From the NCBI GenBank assembly GCA_030752605.1, contig JASMDX010000068.1, positions 62,001 to 126,000 on the forward strand: 64,000 bases of DNA, in the 5' to 3' direction. The translations under genes were made by a program, and so were the position numbers. A model generated the notes under the pieces. It did not search any database and had not been told where the DNA came from. It saw only the letters and a list, made by a program, of their open reading frames with translations. Origin of the DNA: GCA-2731375 sp002731375. Its GTDB lineage: Bacteria > Pseudomonadota > Alphaproteobacteria > GCA-2731375. Shown here one piece after another: positions 8,257 to 16,109 of this stretch (the stretch's first letter is position 1; each line of letters starts with the position of its first letter).

Positions 8257-9372
8257 TTATTTCACCGCCGCCGCGGATGTGAATGCCTGGGGCCAAGCCG
8301 AGGGCCGGCTGCGGGCATATTGCGGCGGATAGGGAATTTCCACGCCCAGTTCCTCCGCCGCCCGCCAGGTCCAGTGCGGATCGAACAGCATGCCCCGCGC
8401 CAAGGCAACCATGTCCGCCCGGCCTTGGGCGACAATGTCCTCGGCCTGGCGGCCAGTCGTGATCATGCCCACCGCCATTGTCGGCATCCGCACCTCTTTT
8501 CCAACCTGCTCCGCCAGGTGAACCTGATATCCAGGGCCAAGGGGAATGTCCTGGCGTGGGTCCATGCCGCCGGAGGAGACGTCAATGAAATCACAATCCA
8601 TGGCATCCAGTTCCCTGGCAAAGGCAATTGTTTCCTCCACGGTCCAGCCGCCATCCACCCAATCGGTGGCGGAAACGCGAATGCCCAAAGGCCGGTCGCC
8701 GGGCCAGACGGCACGTACGGCGGCGAATACCTCAAGGGGGAAGCGCATCCTCCCGTCCAGATCTCCGCCATAGCCGTCATTGCGTTGATTGGCGATGGGC
8801 GAGAGAAATTGATGCAACAGATAGCCGTGCGCGGCATGCACCTCGGCCACGGCGTAACCAGCCCGCGCCGCCCGTTGCGCCGCCGCCACGAATTGTCCCT
8901 TAACCTCCGCCAGCCCGGCATCATTGAGGGCCAGAGGTACATTCCAATCCACGTCATAAGGCACGGCCGAGGGCGCCACGGTCTGCCAGCCATCAGCCTC
9001 ATCCGGACCAATTGCCTGGCGGCCGCTGCTGGGCGCGCCGGTCGAGGCCTTGCGCCCGGCATGGGCCAGTTGCACGCCGATCTGGCCGGTGCCGTGTTGC
9101 CAGCAAAAATCGATCACCCGTTTGATCGCGGCCTCATTGGCATCGGAATAGAGGCCCAGGCATTGCGGGGTGATGCGGGCGGCCGGCGATACGCCCGTTG
9201 CCTCGGCGATCACCAGACCCGGTCCGCCGGTACATAGCTGGCCCAGATGCATCAAATGCCAATCCTGGGCATTGCCGTCCTGGGCGCTGTATTGACACAT
9301 GGGCGCGACCACAACGCGGTTGCTCAAGATCAGGTCCCGCATGGAAATGGAAGAAAACAATTTCGATGGCAT
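8257..9372 (-). CDS. NADH:flavin oxidoreductase, YqjM-like old yellow enzyme
   Basis: This is an FMN-dependent TIM-barrel ene-reductase that reduces alpha,beta-unsaturated carbonyl compounds with NAD(P)H. Visible signatures are RVVVAPMCQYSA, whose Cys corresponds to the redox-tuning Cys of YqjM-type enzymes, QLAHAGRKAS, and HAAHGYLLHQFLSPIANQR followed by NDGYGGD with the substrate-binding residues. The chosen ATG gives MPSKLFSSISMRDL, matching family N-termini; an in-frame ATG at 9411 is possible but adds 13 atypical residues. Length is 371 residues, normal. Physiological substrate unknown. Confidence 0.92.
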   Translation of the reverse strand: MPSKLFSSISMRDLILSNRVVVAPMCQYSAQDGNAQDWHLMHLGQLCTGGPGLVIAEATGVSPAARITPQCLGLYSDANEAAIKRVIDFCWQHGTGQIGVQLAHAGRKASTGAPSSGRQAIGPDEADGWQTVAPSAVPYDVDWNVPLALNDAGLAEVKGQFVAAAQRAARAGYAVAEVHAAHGYLLHQFLSPIANQRNDGYGGDLDGRMRFPLEVFAAVRAVWPGDRPLGIRVSATDWVDGGWTVEETIAFARELDAMDCDFIDVSSGGMDPRQDIPLGPGYQVHLAEQVGKEVRMPTMAVGMITTGRQAEDIVAQGRADMVALARGMLFDPHWTWRAAEELGVEIPYPPQYARSRPSAWPQAFTSAAAVK

Positions 9373-9419
9373 TGGCTGTACTCGCAAATTTTTCTGTTCA
9401 GAATTCTTCATGCAACATA

Positions 9420-9542
9420 TCAGCGCTCCAGGAAGACGCCAACGCCCACGTCCGCGGCTGCCTGGCAGGCGAGCGAGGCGAGCGCCAGGTCGGCCAGCGC
9501 CAGACCACAAAAGATACGCGGCCGACGCCAAGCCTTGAACGT
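9420..9542 (-). pseudogene. Possible C-terminal remnant of an ornithine cyclodeaminase-like gene
   Basis: Between the MFS and OYE genes, a 40-codon minus-strand frame ends in TGA and reads RIFCGLALADLALASLACQ followed by AAADVGVG. This resembles the last helix of ornithine cyclodeaminase/mu-crystallin proteins (pattern DLA-x-A-x-x-x-Y-x-x-A). There is no upstream portion: the frame runs directly back into the TAG of the MFS gene. If correct, it is the tail of a deleted gene. The similarity is from memory and short, so the call is tentative. Confidence 0.3.
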
Positions 9543-11048
9543 CTATCGCTTTTGAACGCCCTTCGCAGGACTCAGGTTTGCTTTCTTGGTTTCAGGCGGG
9601 GGGTGGAGGTGGGGCGACGGCTTTTTCATACGCACCATCATGATCAGGGGCAACGCGGCCAACGCCGTAAGCATATAGAAATAGAAGGCGTTGACATAGC
9701 CAATCATCAGGCCCTGGCGCTGCACCTCGCCGCTAATATGAGCTAGGCTCTGTATTGACCCCATGCTCCAGGCGCCTGCGGCCGAGGGGATCTGCCATGA
9801 CTTGGCATAGGGCGTCACCGCTTCGGCCAGATGGCCATAATTGATCTTGGCGCTATGGAGGACCAGGGCGACACTGATCGAGATATGTACCGAGGAACCA
9901 ATATTGCGCAGCAAATGAAAGATTGAGGACCCTTCTGGGAACAGCCGTTGGGGTAGGGTATTAAAGGTCACCAGGGTCAGCGGCACCCACAAAAAGCCGG
10001 TGCCCAGACCCTGGATAAAACTGGCCCAGGCCACGTCCGACGTAGTCACGTTGATGTCAAACTGCACCATCATCCAGCCGGAAAAGCCTTGTAAAGCAAA
10101 ACCGCTGATCAGCCATATGCGCGGATCATAGCGGTTGCCAAAGAACAGAATGCTAAAGCCTAACAAGGTGCCCACCCCCCGTGCACCCAGCAGCAGGCCG
10201 ATGACACTATCAGGATAGCCGCGCAAATTCTGCAACAGGCCCGGCAGCAGAGTCATAGGCGTGAAATTCAACAAGCCGAATACCAGGGTCAGCGCCATAC
10301 CGAGCACGAAATTGCGGTCCAGAAACAGATGCGGATTAAGGAACGGTTTCTCAGAGGTGAAGGTATGGACGATGAAAATATAGAAACACAAAGCTGCAAG
10401 GCAGATTTCCAGGACGATTTCCGTGGATTCTAGCCAGCTGTTGCGCTCGCCCCGGTCCAGCATCAATTGGAAGCAAGCGATAGCCACCGACAGGGCGATG
10501 AAGCCGGTCCAGTCTAGGCGGATACGCGCCGCCCGCGCACCCTCCGCGACAAAGGCCCAACAACCCAGGAAAGAGGCCGTGCCAATGGGCACGATCATAA
10601 AAAATACCCAGCGCCAGCTATATTCCTCGCTCAAATAGCCGCCGATCGTGGGTGCTATTAGTGGACCTAGCACAACGCCCATGCCGAAAATGGAAGTCGC
10701 CGTGCCGTGCTTGGTCTGCGGGTAGGATGCCAGAACGATTGACTGCGACAACGGTGCCAGGGGGGCGCCGCACAGGCCCTGGAGTACCCGAAAAAAAACC
10801 AGTGTCTCCAACGAGTTGGACAGGCCGCACATCAGGGTCGCCAGAGTAAAAAAGGCGACGCAGCTTAGCAGCACCCGGCGCTGGCCAAACCGCGCTGTCA
10901 GCCAGCCGGTCATAGGTGTGGCCACGGCGGTGGCGACAATATTGAAGGTCACGACCAAGGCGATCTGGTCCTGTGTCGCCGAAAGAGCACCCTGCATTTG
11001 CGGTAGGGAGACATTGGCGATGGTGATCGTCAGCGCATAAAGCGCCAC
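9543..11048 (-). CDS. MFS multidrug efflux transporter, DHA2 (EmrB/QacA) family
   Basis: This is an integral membrane proton-driven drug exporter with about 14 predicted helices. The first loop has the family marker TITIANVSLPQMQGALSATQ, followed by motif A-like GWLTARFGQRRVLL, and later the PLIAPTIGGYLSEEYSWRWVFF segment typical of DHA2 proteins. The listed GTG start lies inside the first helix. The frame continues upstream for about 26 codons (to 11126) and would include SPLRRGIILFTLTSTV, the expected cytoplasmic start plus helix 1, but no ATG, GTG or TTG is there. A GGAGG sits before an in-frame ATT. The true start is unresolved. Confidence 0.85.
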   Translation of the reverse strand: MALYALTITIANVSLPQMQGALSATQDQIALVVTFNIVATAVATPMTGWLTARFGQRRVLLSCVAFFTLATLMCGLSNSLETLVFFRVLQGLCGAPLAPLSQSIVLASYPQTKHGTATSIFGMGVVLGPLIAPTIGGYLSEEYSWRWVFFMIVPIGTASFLGCWAFVAEGARAARIRLDWTGFIALSVAIACFQLMLDRGERNSWLESTEIVLEICLAALCFYIFIVHTFTSEKPFLNPHLFLDRNFVLGMALTLVFGLLNFTPMTLLPGLLQNLRGYPDSVIGLLLGARGVGTLLGFSILFFGNRYDPRIWLISGFALQGFSGWMMVQFDINVTTSDVAWASFIQGLGTGFLWVPLTLVTFNTLPQRLFPEGSSIFHLLRNIGSSVHISISVALVLHSAKINYGHLAEAVTPYAKSWQIPSAAGAWSMGSIQSLAHISGEVQRQGLMIGYVNAFYFYMLTALAALPLIMMVRMKKPSPHLHPPPETKKANLSPAKGVQKR

Positions 11049-11143
11049 GGTCGATGTCAGGGTGAAGAGAATGATGCCTCGCCGCAGCGGCGAAATCGCG
11101 CCATCCTCCAGCGAGGAATTATTCAGCGTATGTGCCTAACGGA

Positions 11144-11848
11144 TTAGCAGCCAAGCTGGCTGGCAAGATCAAGGAAGTCGTCGGCAACATAGTCGTAATC
11201 GTTTTCTGGCTCCATATCGAAATCCTGAGTGGGGCCATATTCCATGGGCCGGCGAACAAAGGCCGTTCCCAGGCCGCAGCCGCCAGCGGCCACCAGATCG
11301 TTATTATGGGCCGCGATCATCAGGCACTCGCCGGGCAAAAGGCTTAGAAAAGCGGCGGTCTTCAAATAGGCTTCCGGTTGCGGCTTGTAGTGGCCGGCGA
11401 CCTCCGCTCCCAGAACCGCGTCCCAGGGCAGCCGGGCATACTTCGCCATATTGACGATCAGCGCGACATTGCCGTTCGATAGTGTCGCCAGGATATGTTT
11501 CCGTTTCAGGCGGGTCAGCCCGACGACCGTATCGGGCCAAGGGTTCAAGCGGTGCCAGACCTTGTTCCAGTGATCGATGTCTTCCGCCGACAGACCCGAA
11601 ATGACTAATTCATCCAGCAATTCCATTAAATTCGCATGATGCAGATCATCAAGCTTGACCCAGCCGGTCCGCCCCTCGCGCACCCGTTCCATGGCCGGTT
11701 GATACTTCGCTCGCCAGCCATCCGCGAAAGCGGCCCAATCCATATCGATGCCGCGCTCTCGGCCAAAGGCCTCGCCTTCCGCGATGATGCTGCCGCGCCA
11801 ATCGACCACGGTGCCGAAAACATCAAATAATAACGCCTTGAATGCCAT
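11144..11848 (-). CDS. Haloacid dehalogenase, type II (HAD superfamily)
   Basis: The protein belongs to the (S)-2-haloacid dehalogenase group of the HAD superfamily: cytosolic hydrolases using an aspartyl nucleophile. Motif I appears at the N-terminus as LLFDVFGTVVDW, motif II as LATLSNGN, and the downstream Lys/Asp motifs as GHYKPQPEAYL and MIAAHNNDLVAA. I used the ATG that gives MAFKALLFD, placing motif I at the N-terminus; upstream in-frame codons are not family-like. At 234 residues it has normal length. Dehalogenation of 2-haloacids is the family reaction; the real substrate here is unknown. Confidence 0.85.
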   Translation of the reverse strand: MAFKALLFDVFGTVVDWRGSIIAEGEAFGRERGIDMDWAAFADGWRAKYQPAMERVREGRTGWVKLDDLHHANLMELLDELVISGLSAEDIDHWNKVWHRLNPWPDTVVGLTRLKRKHILATLSNGNVALIVNMAKYARLPWDAVLGAEVAGHYKPQPEAYLKTAAFLSLLPGECLMIAAHNNDLVAAGGCGLGTAFVRRPMEYGPTQDFDMEPENDYDYVADDFLDLASQLGC

Positions 11849-11964
11849 ATGCCTGTTAATCCCTCGCGCCCGAACCTCCGGACGGCCCCACGATACCACA
11901 TTGGGCCGGGCCGGGGGTATGGCTATAATGGCGCGCGGTGTTGCTAGATTAAGGTTTAAGAATA

Positions 11965-12417
11965 ATGCCGAAAATATATGTGGACGCCGATGCCTGCCCG
12001 GTCAGGAAAGAAGTCATCCGGGTTGCCGAACGCCACGGCCTAGTCACACACATGGTCAGCGACGGCGGCCTACGCCCCGATCCCAGTCCCCTGGTCCGTA
12101 ACGTAGTGGTTGCCCAGGGCCCTGACGCGGCGGACGACTGGATCGCCGAGAATATTTCTCCCGGTGATATCGCTATTACCAACGATATTCCCTTGGCCGA
12201 CCGCTGCCTGAAACAGGGAGCCGGCGCCATCCGTCCCAACGGCAAGGCCTTTACCCAAGATTCCAACGGCATGGCGGTGGCGACCCGTAACCTGATGACT
12301 GATTTAAGGGAAATGGGCGAGATTACCGGCGGCCCGGCGCCATTCTCCAAGCGGGACCGCTCGCAATTTCTGCAAACCCTTGAAGTTGCCGTACAAATAT
12401 CCTTGCGGCGAACCTGA
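11965..12417 (+). CDS. yaiI: UPF0178 family protein (YaiI/YqxD, DUF188)
   Basis: This is a conserved small protein of unknown biochemical role, 150 residues as usual. Signatures are the N-terminal KIYVDADACPVRKEV with its Asp/Cys cluster, a central region ADDWIAENISPGDIAITNDI followed by PLADRC, and C-terminal RDLREMGE-like text (DLREMGEITGGPAPF). The fold is PIN-like and may suggest nuclease activity, but that is not established. It is transcribed divergently from the HAD gene across a roughly 115-base gap. Confidence 0.9.
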   Translation: MPKIYVDADACPVRKEVIRVAERHGLVTHMVSDGGLRPDPSPLVRNVVVAQGPDAADDWIAENISPGDIAITNDIPLADRCLKQGAGAIRPNGKAFTQDSNGMAVATRNLMTDLREMGEITGGPAPFSKRDRSQFLQTLEVAVQISLRRT

Positions 12418-12507
12418 GGCAGCAAAATAGCGGGCTTCCCAAATTTAGCCGGAACTTGTCCTAGGTCATTGCATTCCGCCCGTACAACGGGCTATCTCGT
12501 AGTTGTC

Positions 12508-12903
12508 ATGAGGAACAGGCAGTCCAGAATAGGTTTTCAGGCCCGTGGCCGGCGCGTTGTCGTCTGGCTGGCGGTACTGTTGCTGTGTCTGAACACGCTG
12601 CTACCCGCCGTGGCCATGGCCATGGCTGTTCATGGCAGGCAGCCGGTGGTTATCTGCACGCCCGAGGGCGCCAAGACCATCCGCCTGGATCAGCATGGCG
12701 CACCCCTGCCAAAACCGTTGGCGCACGAGGGGCATGATTGCACCTTGTGTTATAGCCTGGGCGATTGGGCCGCTCCCGAGCCTGCCTTGAAGGTAGCGCT
12801 GGGGAGCAACGCACAGGACGCTATACAACCCAAAGATATGCCACCCCACGCATCGGCGGATGTACAGGGTGGTGAAGCACGCGGTCCTCCCCACTACGCA
12901 TGA
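12508..12903 (+). CDS. Small DUF2946-like protein with CxxC motif
   Basis: The product has a basic start, one strong hydrophobic segment (VVWLAVLLLCLNTLLPAVA) acting as signal peptide or anchor, then an exported region with GHDCTLCYSLG. This resembles DUF2946 proteins, which often sit next to copper-handling genes. The next gene is a PCu(A)C-type copper chaperone 70 bases downstream, supporting a joint role in periplasmic copper delivery. I chose the ATG at 12508 because it places the basic n-region directly before the hydrophobic segment; an upstream TTG is less likely. Confidence 0.65.
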   Translation: MRNRQSRIGFQARGRRVVVWLAVLLLCLNTLLPAVAMAMAVHGRQPVVICTPEGAKTIRLDQHGAPLPKPLAHEGHDCTLCYSLGDWAAPEPALKVALGSNAQDAIQPKDMPPHASADVQGGEARGPPHYA

Positions 12904-12973
12904 TCCAACCGACCGCGCGGTGTGCACAAGCATGCCGTCGGTAGCCATTTGGAATCATACGAGGTAATAGACC

Positions 12974-13534
12974 ATGAAGAATCTGATCACGGCTGGCGCG
13001 TTGGCGCTGGCTCTCTCCACTATCGCAACCCTAATCCCGAACACAGTCGCGATGGCGGCTGACATGGGGGCGATGCACAAAGCCGGCGGCATCACCATTC
13101 ACAATCCCTGGGCCCGAGCCACGCCGGGCAGGCCACGCAACGGCGGCGCCTATCTGACCATCAAGGGCGGAGCCAGCGGCGATGAACTGACCAGCGTCGA
13201 AAGCACTGTCGCCAAGAAAACCCAGCTGCATGACCACACCAACGAGAATGGCGTCATGAAGATGCGCCAAGTCAAAAGCATCATGGTACCGGCCGGCGGC
13301 ATCGCCATGCTAAAGCCCGGTGGCCATCACGTCATGCTTATGAAATTGAAGCATGCCTTGAAGAAAGGCGAAAGCTTTCCCCTGACCCTACATTTCGCCA
13401 AGGCGGGAAAGGTCACGGTTGAGGTCAAGGTCATGTCCGTTGGCGCCATGGACGCAGGCAAGGGCGCAGCCCATGGCGACCATGGCGGTCACGTAAGCCA
13501 TGGCGCCGATGGCAAAATGAAGATGAAGCAATAA
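12974..13534 (+). CDS. Periplasmic copper chaperone PCu(A)C family
   Basis: The protein starts with a clear Sec signal peptide (KNLITAGALALALSTIATL, cleavage near AMAA). The mature part is a cupredoxin-like domain with the Cu(I)-binding Met/His pattern: RATPGRPRNGGAYLTI, QLHDHTNENGVMKMRQV and MLKPGGHHVMLM. Homologues deliver copper to the CuA centre of cytochrome c oxidase. Unusually, the C-terminus carries an extra His/Met-rich tail (HGDHGGHVSHGADGKMKMK) that could bind more metal. It follows the DUF2946-like gene and is probably co-transcribed. Confidence 0.9.
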   Translation: MKNLITAGALALALSTIATLIPNTVAMAADMGAMHKAGGITIHNPWARATPGRPRNGGAYLTIKGGASGDELTSVESTVAKKTQLHDHTNENGVMKMRQVKSIMVPAGGIAMLKPGGHHVMLMKLKHALKKGESFPLTLHFAKAGKVTVEVKVMSVGAMDAGKGAAHGDHGGHVSHGADGKMKMKQ

Positions 13535-13566
13535 GGCCGGCAACACCTGCCCGCTCCATCCGGCAT

Positions 13567-13585
13567 CCTTGACGTAAAATCAAGG
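13567..13585. repeat. Inverted repeat between convergent genes
   Basis: CCTTGA and TCAAGG form a 6-bp stem with a 7-base loop. It lies between the copper-chaperone stop and the convergent small lipoprotein gene. It may act as a bidirectional transcription end point, but neither side has a proper U-tract. Confidence 0.35.
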
Positions 13586-13615
13586 CGTTCGGTGAAGCGG
13601 CATGGCGGGTCCATA

Positions 13616-13888
13616 CTATTCCTCCAGATACGCTATGGTTTCGGCCTCCGCAAGCGCTTCGGACGAACCATTCTGAAAACAAATTTCGTCTTGCAGCAAG
13701 GCCCGGTGCAAGGCGCAATCCTTTTCCGCGATGGCGGAGTTGACGTGATCGGACGTACCCTTGCCCGTGGCCATATAGGAAATAACCGTGGCACCGGCGC
13801 CAAGATAGGTGACAGCGGGAGGCACGGCAGCAACGCCCACGCAATTGTTCAACGCAAATGCGCAAAAAACCTAAATAATCGCCCTCAT
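13616..13888 (-). pseudogene. Small lipoprotein-like gene interrupted by TAG at codon 6
   Basis: An ATG at 13888 has a good ribosome site (CGGAG, seven bases away) and encodes MRAII, then TAG (13871-13873), then VFCAFALNNCVGVAAV and a well-conserved-looking mature region with VTYLGAGATVISYMATGKG, TSDHVNSAIAEKDCALHRAL and DEIC. The whole reads like a short alphaproteobacterial lipoprotein whose signal peptide is cut by one nonsense codon. A TTG at 13852 could give a leaderless 78-residue product. TAG is an ordinary stop elsewhere in the window, so recoding is unlikely. Function unknown. Confidence 0.6.
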
Positions 13889-14133
13889 TTACATACTCCG
13901 TTTACGGGGTTTCAGATCCCATTTTTTGACCGATAAAACCAAAACAGGATTATGCCATTAACACTAGCAGGCATGGTTACCCGTTATTAAAACGGTTTCG
14001 CGCACAGCTGTCTGGCTTACCCCATCGGCGTCCCATGGAGTATCGGCCTAGGGGCATATGATACCCCCTGCATGATATTGCGAGGCTAAACCGCTCTGAT
14101 TATGAGGCTCGTCACAGCCCAAAAAATGGCTGC

Positions 14134-15051
14134 TTATTCGGCTGCCTCCGCCGACTGGCCGCACAGGTAGCCGCTGAGTTGACGGTCGTGACGGCCCATG
14201 GCGGAGCGGGAGGTCCGTTCGGTCCAGGGTTGCCAACGGGCGCCGACACCTTCCACATGGTCGCCCATGACGGTGACCCGCTGGATAATCCGCTCTTCAT
14301 CGAAATCGTTGAGAACGTAATGCTGGGTACAGCGGTTGTCCCACATCCCGATGCAGCCTTCGCGCCAGCTATAGCGCACGGTAAAGCGAGGGCTTTGCAC
14401 CCAGCGGGTCAGGAAGGACAGCAGATTGTTGCTCTCTTCCATGCTCATCTCGACAATACGGCGGGTGAAATGCTCGTTCACATACAGCGCCTTGCGGCCT
14501 GGGCCCGCTTCAGTATCAGGCAGAACACGGACCACCGGGTGGATCGTCATCTTATCGGCCCGGCCGTGGGGGTGGGCATCGTGCAAGGCTGTCAGGCCAT
14601 CGCACATTTCCTGCATAGGCGCCGACAGGGCGTCATAGGCTGCGCACAGATTGCTCCACATGGTATCGCCGCCGGTTTCGGGGCACTTCCGCATGTTCAG
14701 GATGGACATCAAGGCGGGTTGTTCCATGAACGTCAGGTCTGTGTGCCATTCATCCGCAATGCCGCCTTGGCTGGCCGCCAGTTGGAAAATCTCCGGGTGT
14801 TGCTCGGAATTCCTTTCCGCCAAATTGGGGTGGCCTTCCAATGGTCCGAACGGACGGCCCAAGGCCACATGGTCTTCCATGCTCAAGTTCTGATCAGGGA
14901 AGAAAAGCACCATATGCTCTCCCAACAGGCGTTTGATTTCGGCAATATCGCCGTCATCTGCCTGGGCCAGATTGATGCCATGCACCTCCGCCCCCAGCGC
15001 ACCCGCCAAGCGCTTTACCTGCCAACTGTTCCCCATTGTATCCGTAGTCAT
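14134..15051 (-). CDS. TauD/TfdA family Fe(II)/2-oxoglutarate dioxygenase
   Basis: These enzymes hydroxylate small substrates such as taurine, 2,4-D or other sulfonates and phenoxy acids, using Fe(II) and 2-oxoglutarate. The facial triad is visible: HTD in IADEWHTDLTF and the distal His in MWDNRCTQHYVLND; the Arg that binds 2-oxoglutarate is likely in the DEERIIQRVTVMGD segment. I took the ATG giving MTTDTMGNSWQVKRLAGALG, which begins where family members begin; 305 residues is normal. It lies 49 bases downstream of the crotonase gene on the same strand and may share its transcript. Confidence 0.9.
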   Translation of the reverse strand: MTTDTMGNSWQVKRLAGALGAEVHGINLAQADDGDIAEIKRLLGEHMVLFFPDQNLSMEDHVALGRPFGPLEGHPNLAERNSEQHPEIFQLAASQGGIADEWHTDLTFMEQPALMSILNMRKCPETGGDTMWSNLCAAYDALSAPMQEMCDGLTALHDAHPHGRADKMTIHPVVRVLPDTEAGPGRKALYVNEHFTRRIVEMSMEESNNLLSFLTRWVQSPRFTVRYSWREGCIGMWDNRCTQHYVLNDFDEERIIQRVTVMGDHVEGVGARWQPWTERTSRSAMGRHDRQLSGYLCGQSAEAAE

Positions 15052-15100
15052 GGCGTCCCCATCCCCTGGAAAATTGTTCCCTGATCTTCTTATAGCACAT

Positions 15101-15814
15101 TCAATGAGCTTCCATATTGCGCAACAAGTGCGCCGCGCCGTCTCCACCGTTGATTGATGGGCCTTCACCAAAGATACGTTCCTTGGATTGGGCAAAAAGC
15201 TCTCTGTTGGCGCCCAGCGGCGCCAATTGCCGCGCCTTATCCACCGCGGCGGCAAGCAGGGCGCCTTCCGCCGCCACTTCGTGCACGAAACCGGCGGTCT
15301 TGGCTGCTGGTCCCGTCCAGCGATGGGCCAACTGCACGGTATCGAAAAACGCACTGGCGGACATTTTGTGCCTGAAGAGTGCCAGTTCCGGATCCGGGAT
15401 CGCTATACCGATCTGAATTTCGTTGGCGCAAAGATAGCCCCGGTCGGCCCGCATGATGCGCACATCATGGCACAACGCCGTCATGAAGCCGGCGCCAAAG
15501 CCATGGCCGTTGACGGCGCAAACCGTGGGCACCGCAAATGTGATCAAGCGCCCCATCAAGCCCATGAACTCATTGCCAAAGGCCGCCTTGTCACCACCTG
15601 TCCCATCCCCCTCGCCCCGGCGCCAATCGAGATCCAGGCCGTTGGAAAAGAATTTCGGATTGCTGGATGTGGTGACCAAGGCAGCTGGCCCTTCCGAGGC
15701 CAAAATTTCATCCAGGCGGGCATCGAAAGCGCGGACAAAATTGGTGTTCCAGCGGTTCTCGCCAGCATTCATGGTCAGGACAAAGATATCACCCTCTCGA
15801 TTTAGCTCGATCAT
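15101..15814 (-). CDS. Enoyl-CoA hydratase/isomerase family protein (crotonase fold)
   Basis: This 237-residue crotonase-fold protein resembles the short delta3-delta2-enoyl-CoA isomerases: KFFSNGLDLDW forms the first oxyanion-hole strand, GHGFGAGFMTALCHDVR the second, and CANEIQIGIAIPDP carries an acidic residue in the active-site region. It probably acts on acyl-CoA intermediates in the cytoplasm. It precedes the TauD gene on the minus strand. The pairing with a dioxygenase and a nearby SDR hints at a degradation pathway, but the substrate cannot be read from sequence. Confidence 0.82.
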   Translation of the reverse strand: MIELNREGDIFVLTMNAGENRWNTNFVRAFDARLDEILASEGPAALVTTSSNPKFFSNGLDLDWRRGEGDGTGGDKAAFGNEFMGLMGRLITFAVPTVCAVNGHGFGAGFMTALCHDVRIMRADRGYLCANEIQIGIAIPDPELALFRHKMSASAFFDTVQLAHRWTGPAAKTAGFVHEVAAEGALLAAAVDKARQLAPLGANRELFAQSKERIFGEGPSINGGDGAAHLLRNMEAH

Positions 15815-15965
15815 TGCTTCCTCACGATTGGTTGGCGCGGGACTTTAACGAATAAGGAATATCATCAACGACTGGTCAGCAAAATACAAAGTGTGAATTG
15901 GATACTTCTGGGCTACCGGGCCGTCCCTCAACCACCTTGTAAGCGGCAACGTTGTCGCGCCTAGT

Positions 15966-16109
15966 TCAATCTGCCGGGTGTGGAGTCCTCGTCAGCACAA
16001 CGCGCCACACTTCAGAATCCACCCCCAGCTTGGATACGCGCCATCTGAAACTACCACCAATATGCTTCGCCCGGCCAGCCCCGTGGAATAAGGGAAAATT
16101 CCAGGTCAT
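15966..16109 (-). CDS. Possible 47-residue small protein overlapping the SDR stop
   Basis: An ATG overlaps the TGA of the upstream SDR gene (ATGA arrangement) and opens a 47-codon frame: MTWNFPLFHGAGRAKHIGG, then FRWRVSKLGVDSEVWRVVL, ending in TGA. Placement suggests translational coupling, but there is no recognised family and the length allows a chance frame. The rest of the roughly 290-base gap (15815-16105) shows no other supported feature. Confidence 0.25.
   Translation of the reverse strand: MTWNFPLFHGAGRAKHIGGSFRWRVSKLGVDSEVWRVVLTRTPHPAD

Noticed and set aside
13871..13873. TAG in the small lipoprotein as recoded amino acid
   Set aside because: TAG ends several intact genes in the window (for example coaBC and neuC), so it is read as stop.
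13592..13936. 114-codon plus-strand frame opposite the small lipoprotein
   Set aside because: The minus-strand frame has a strong ribosome site and family-like sequence; the plus frame does not.
15900..16060. Possible tRNA because of a TTCAATC T-loop-like string
   Set aside because: Flanking bases do not form a T-stem, acceptor stem or anticodon arm.
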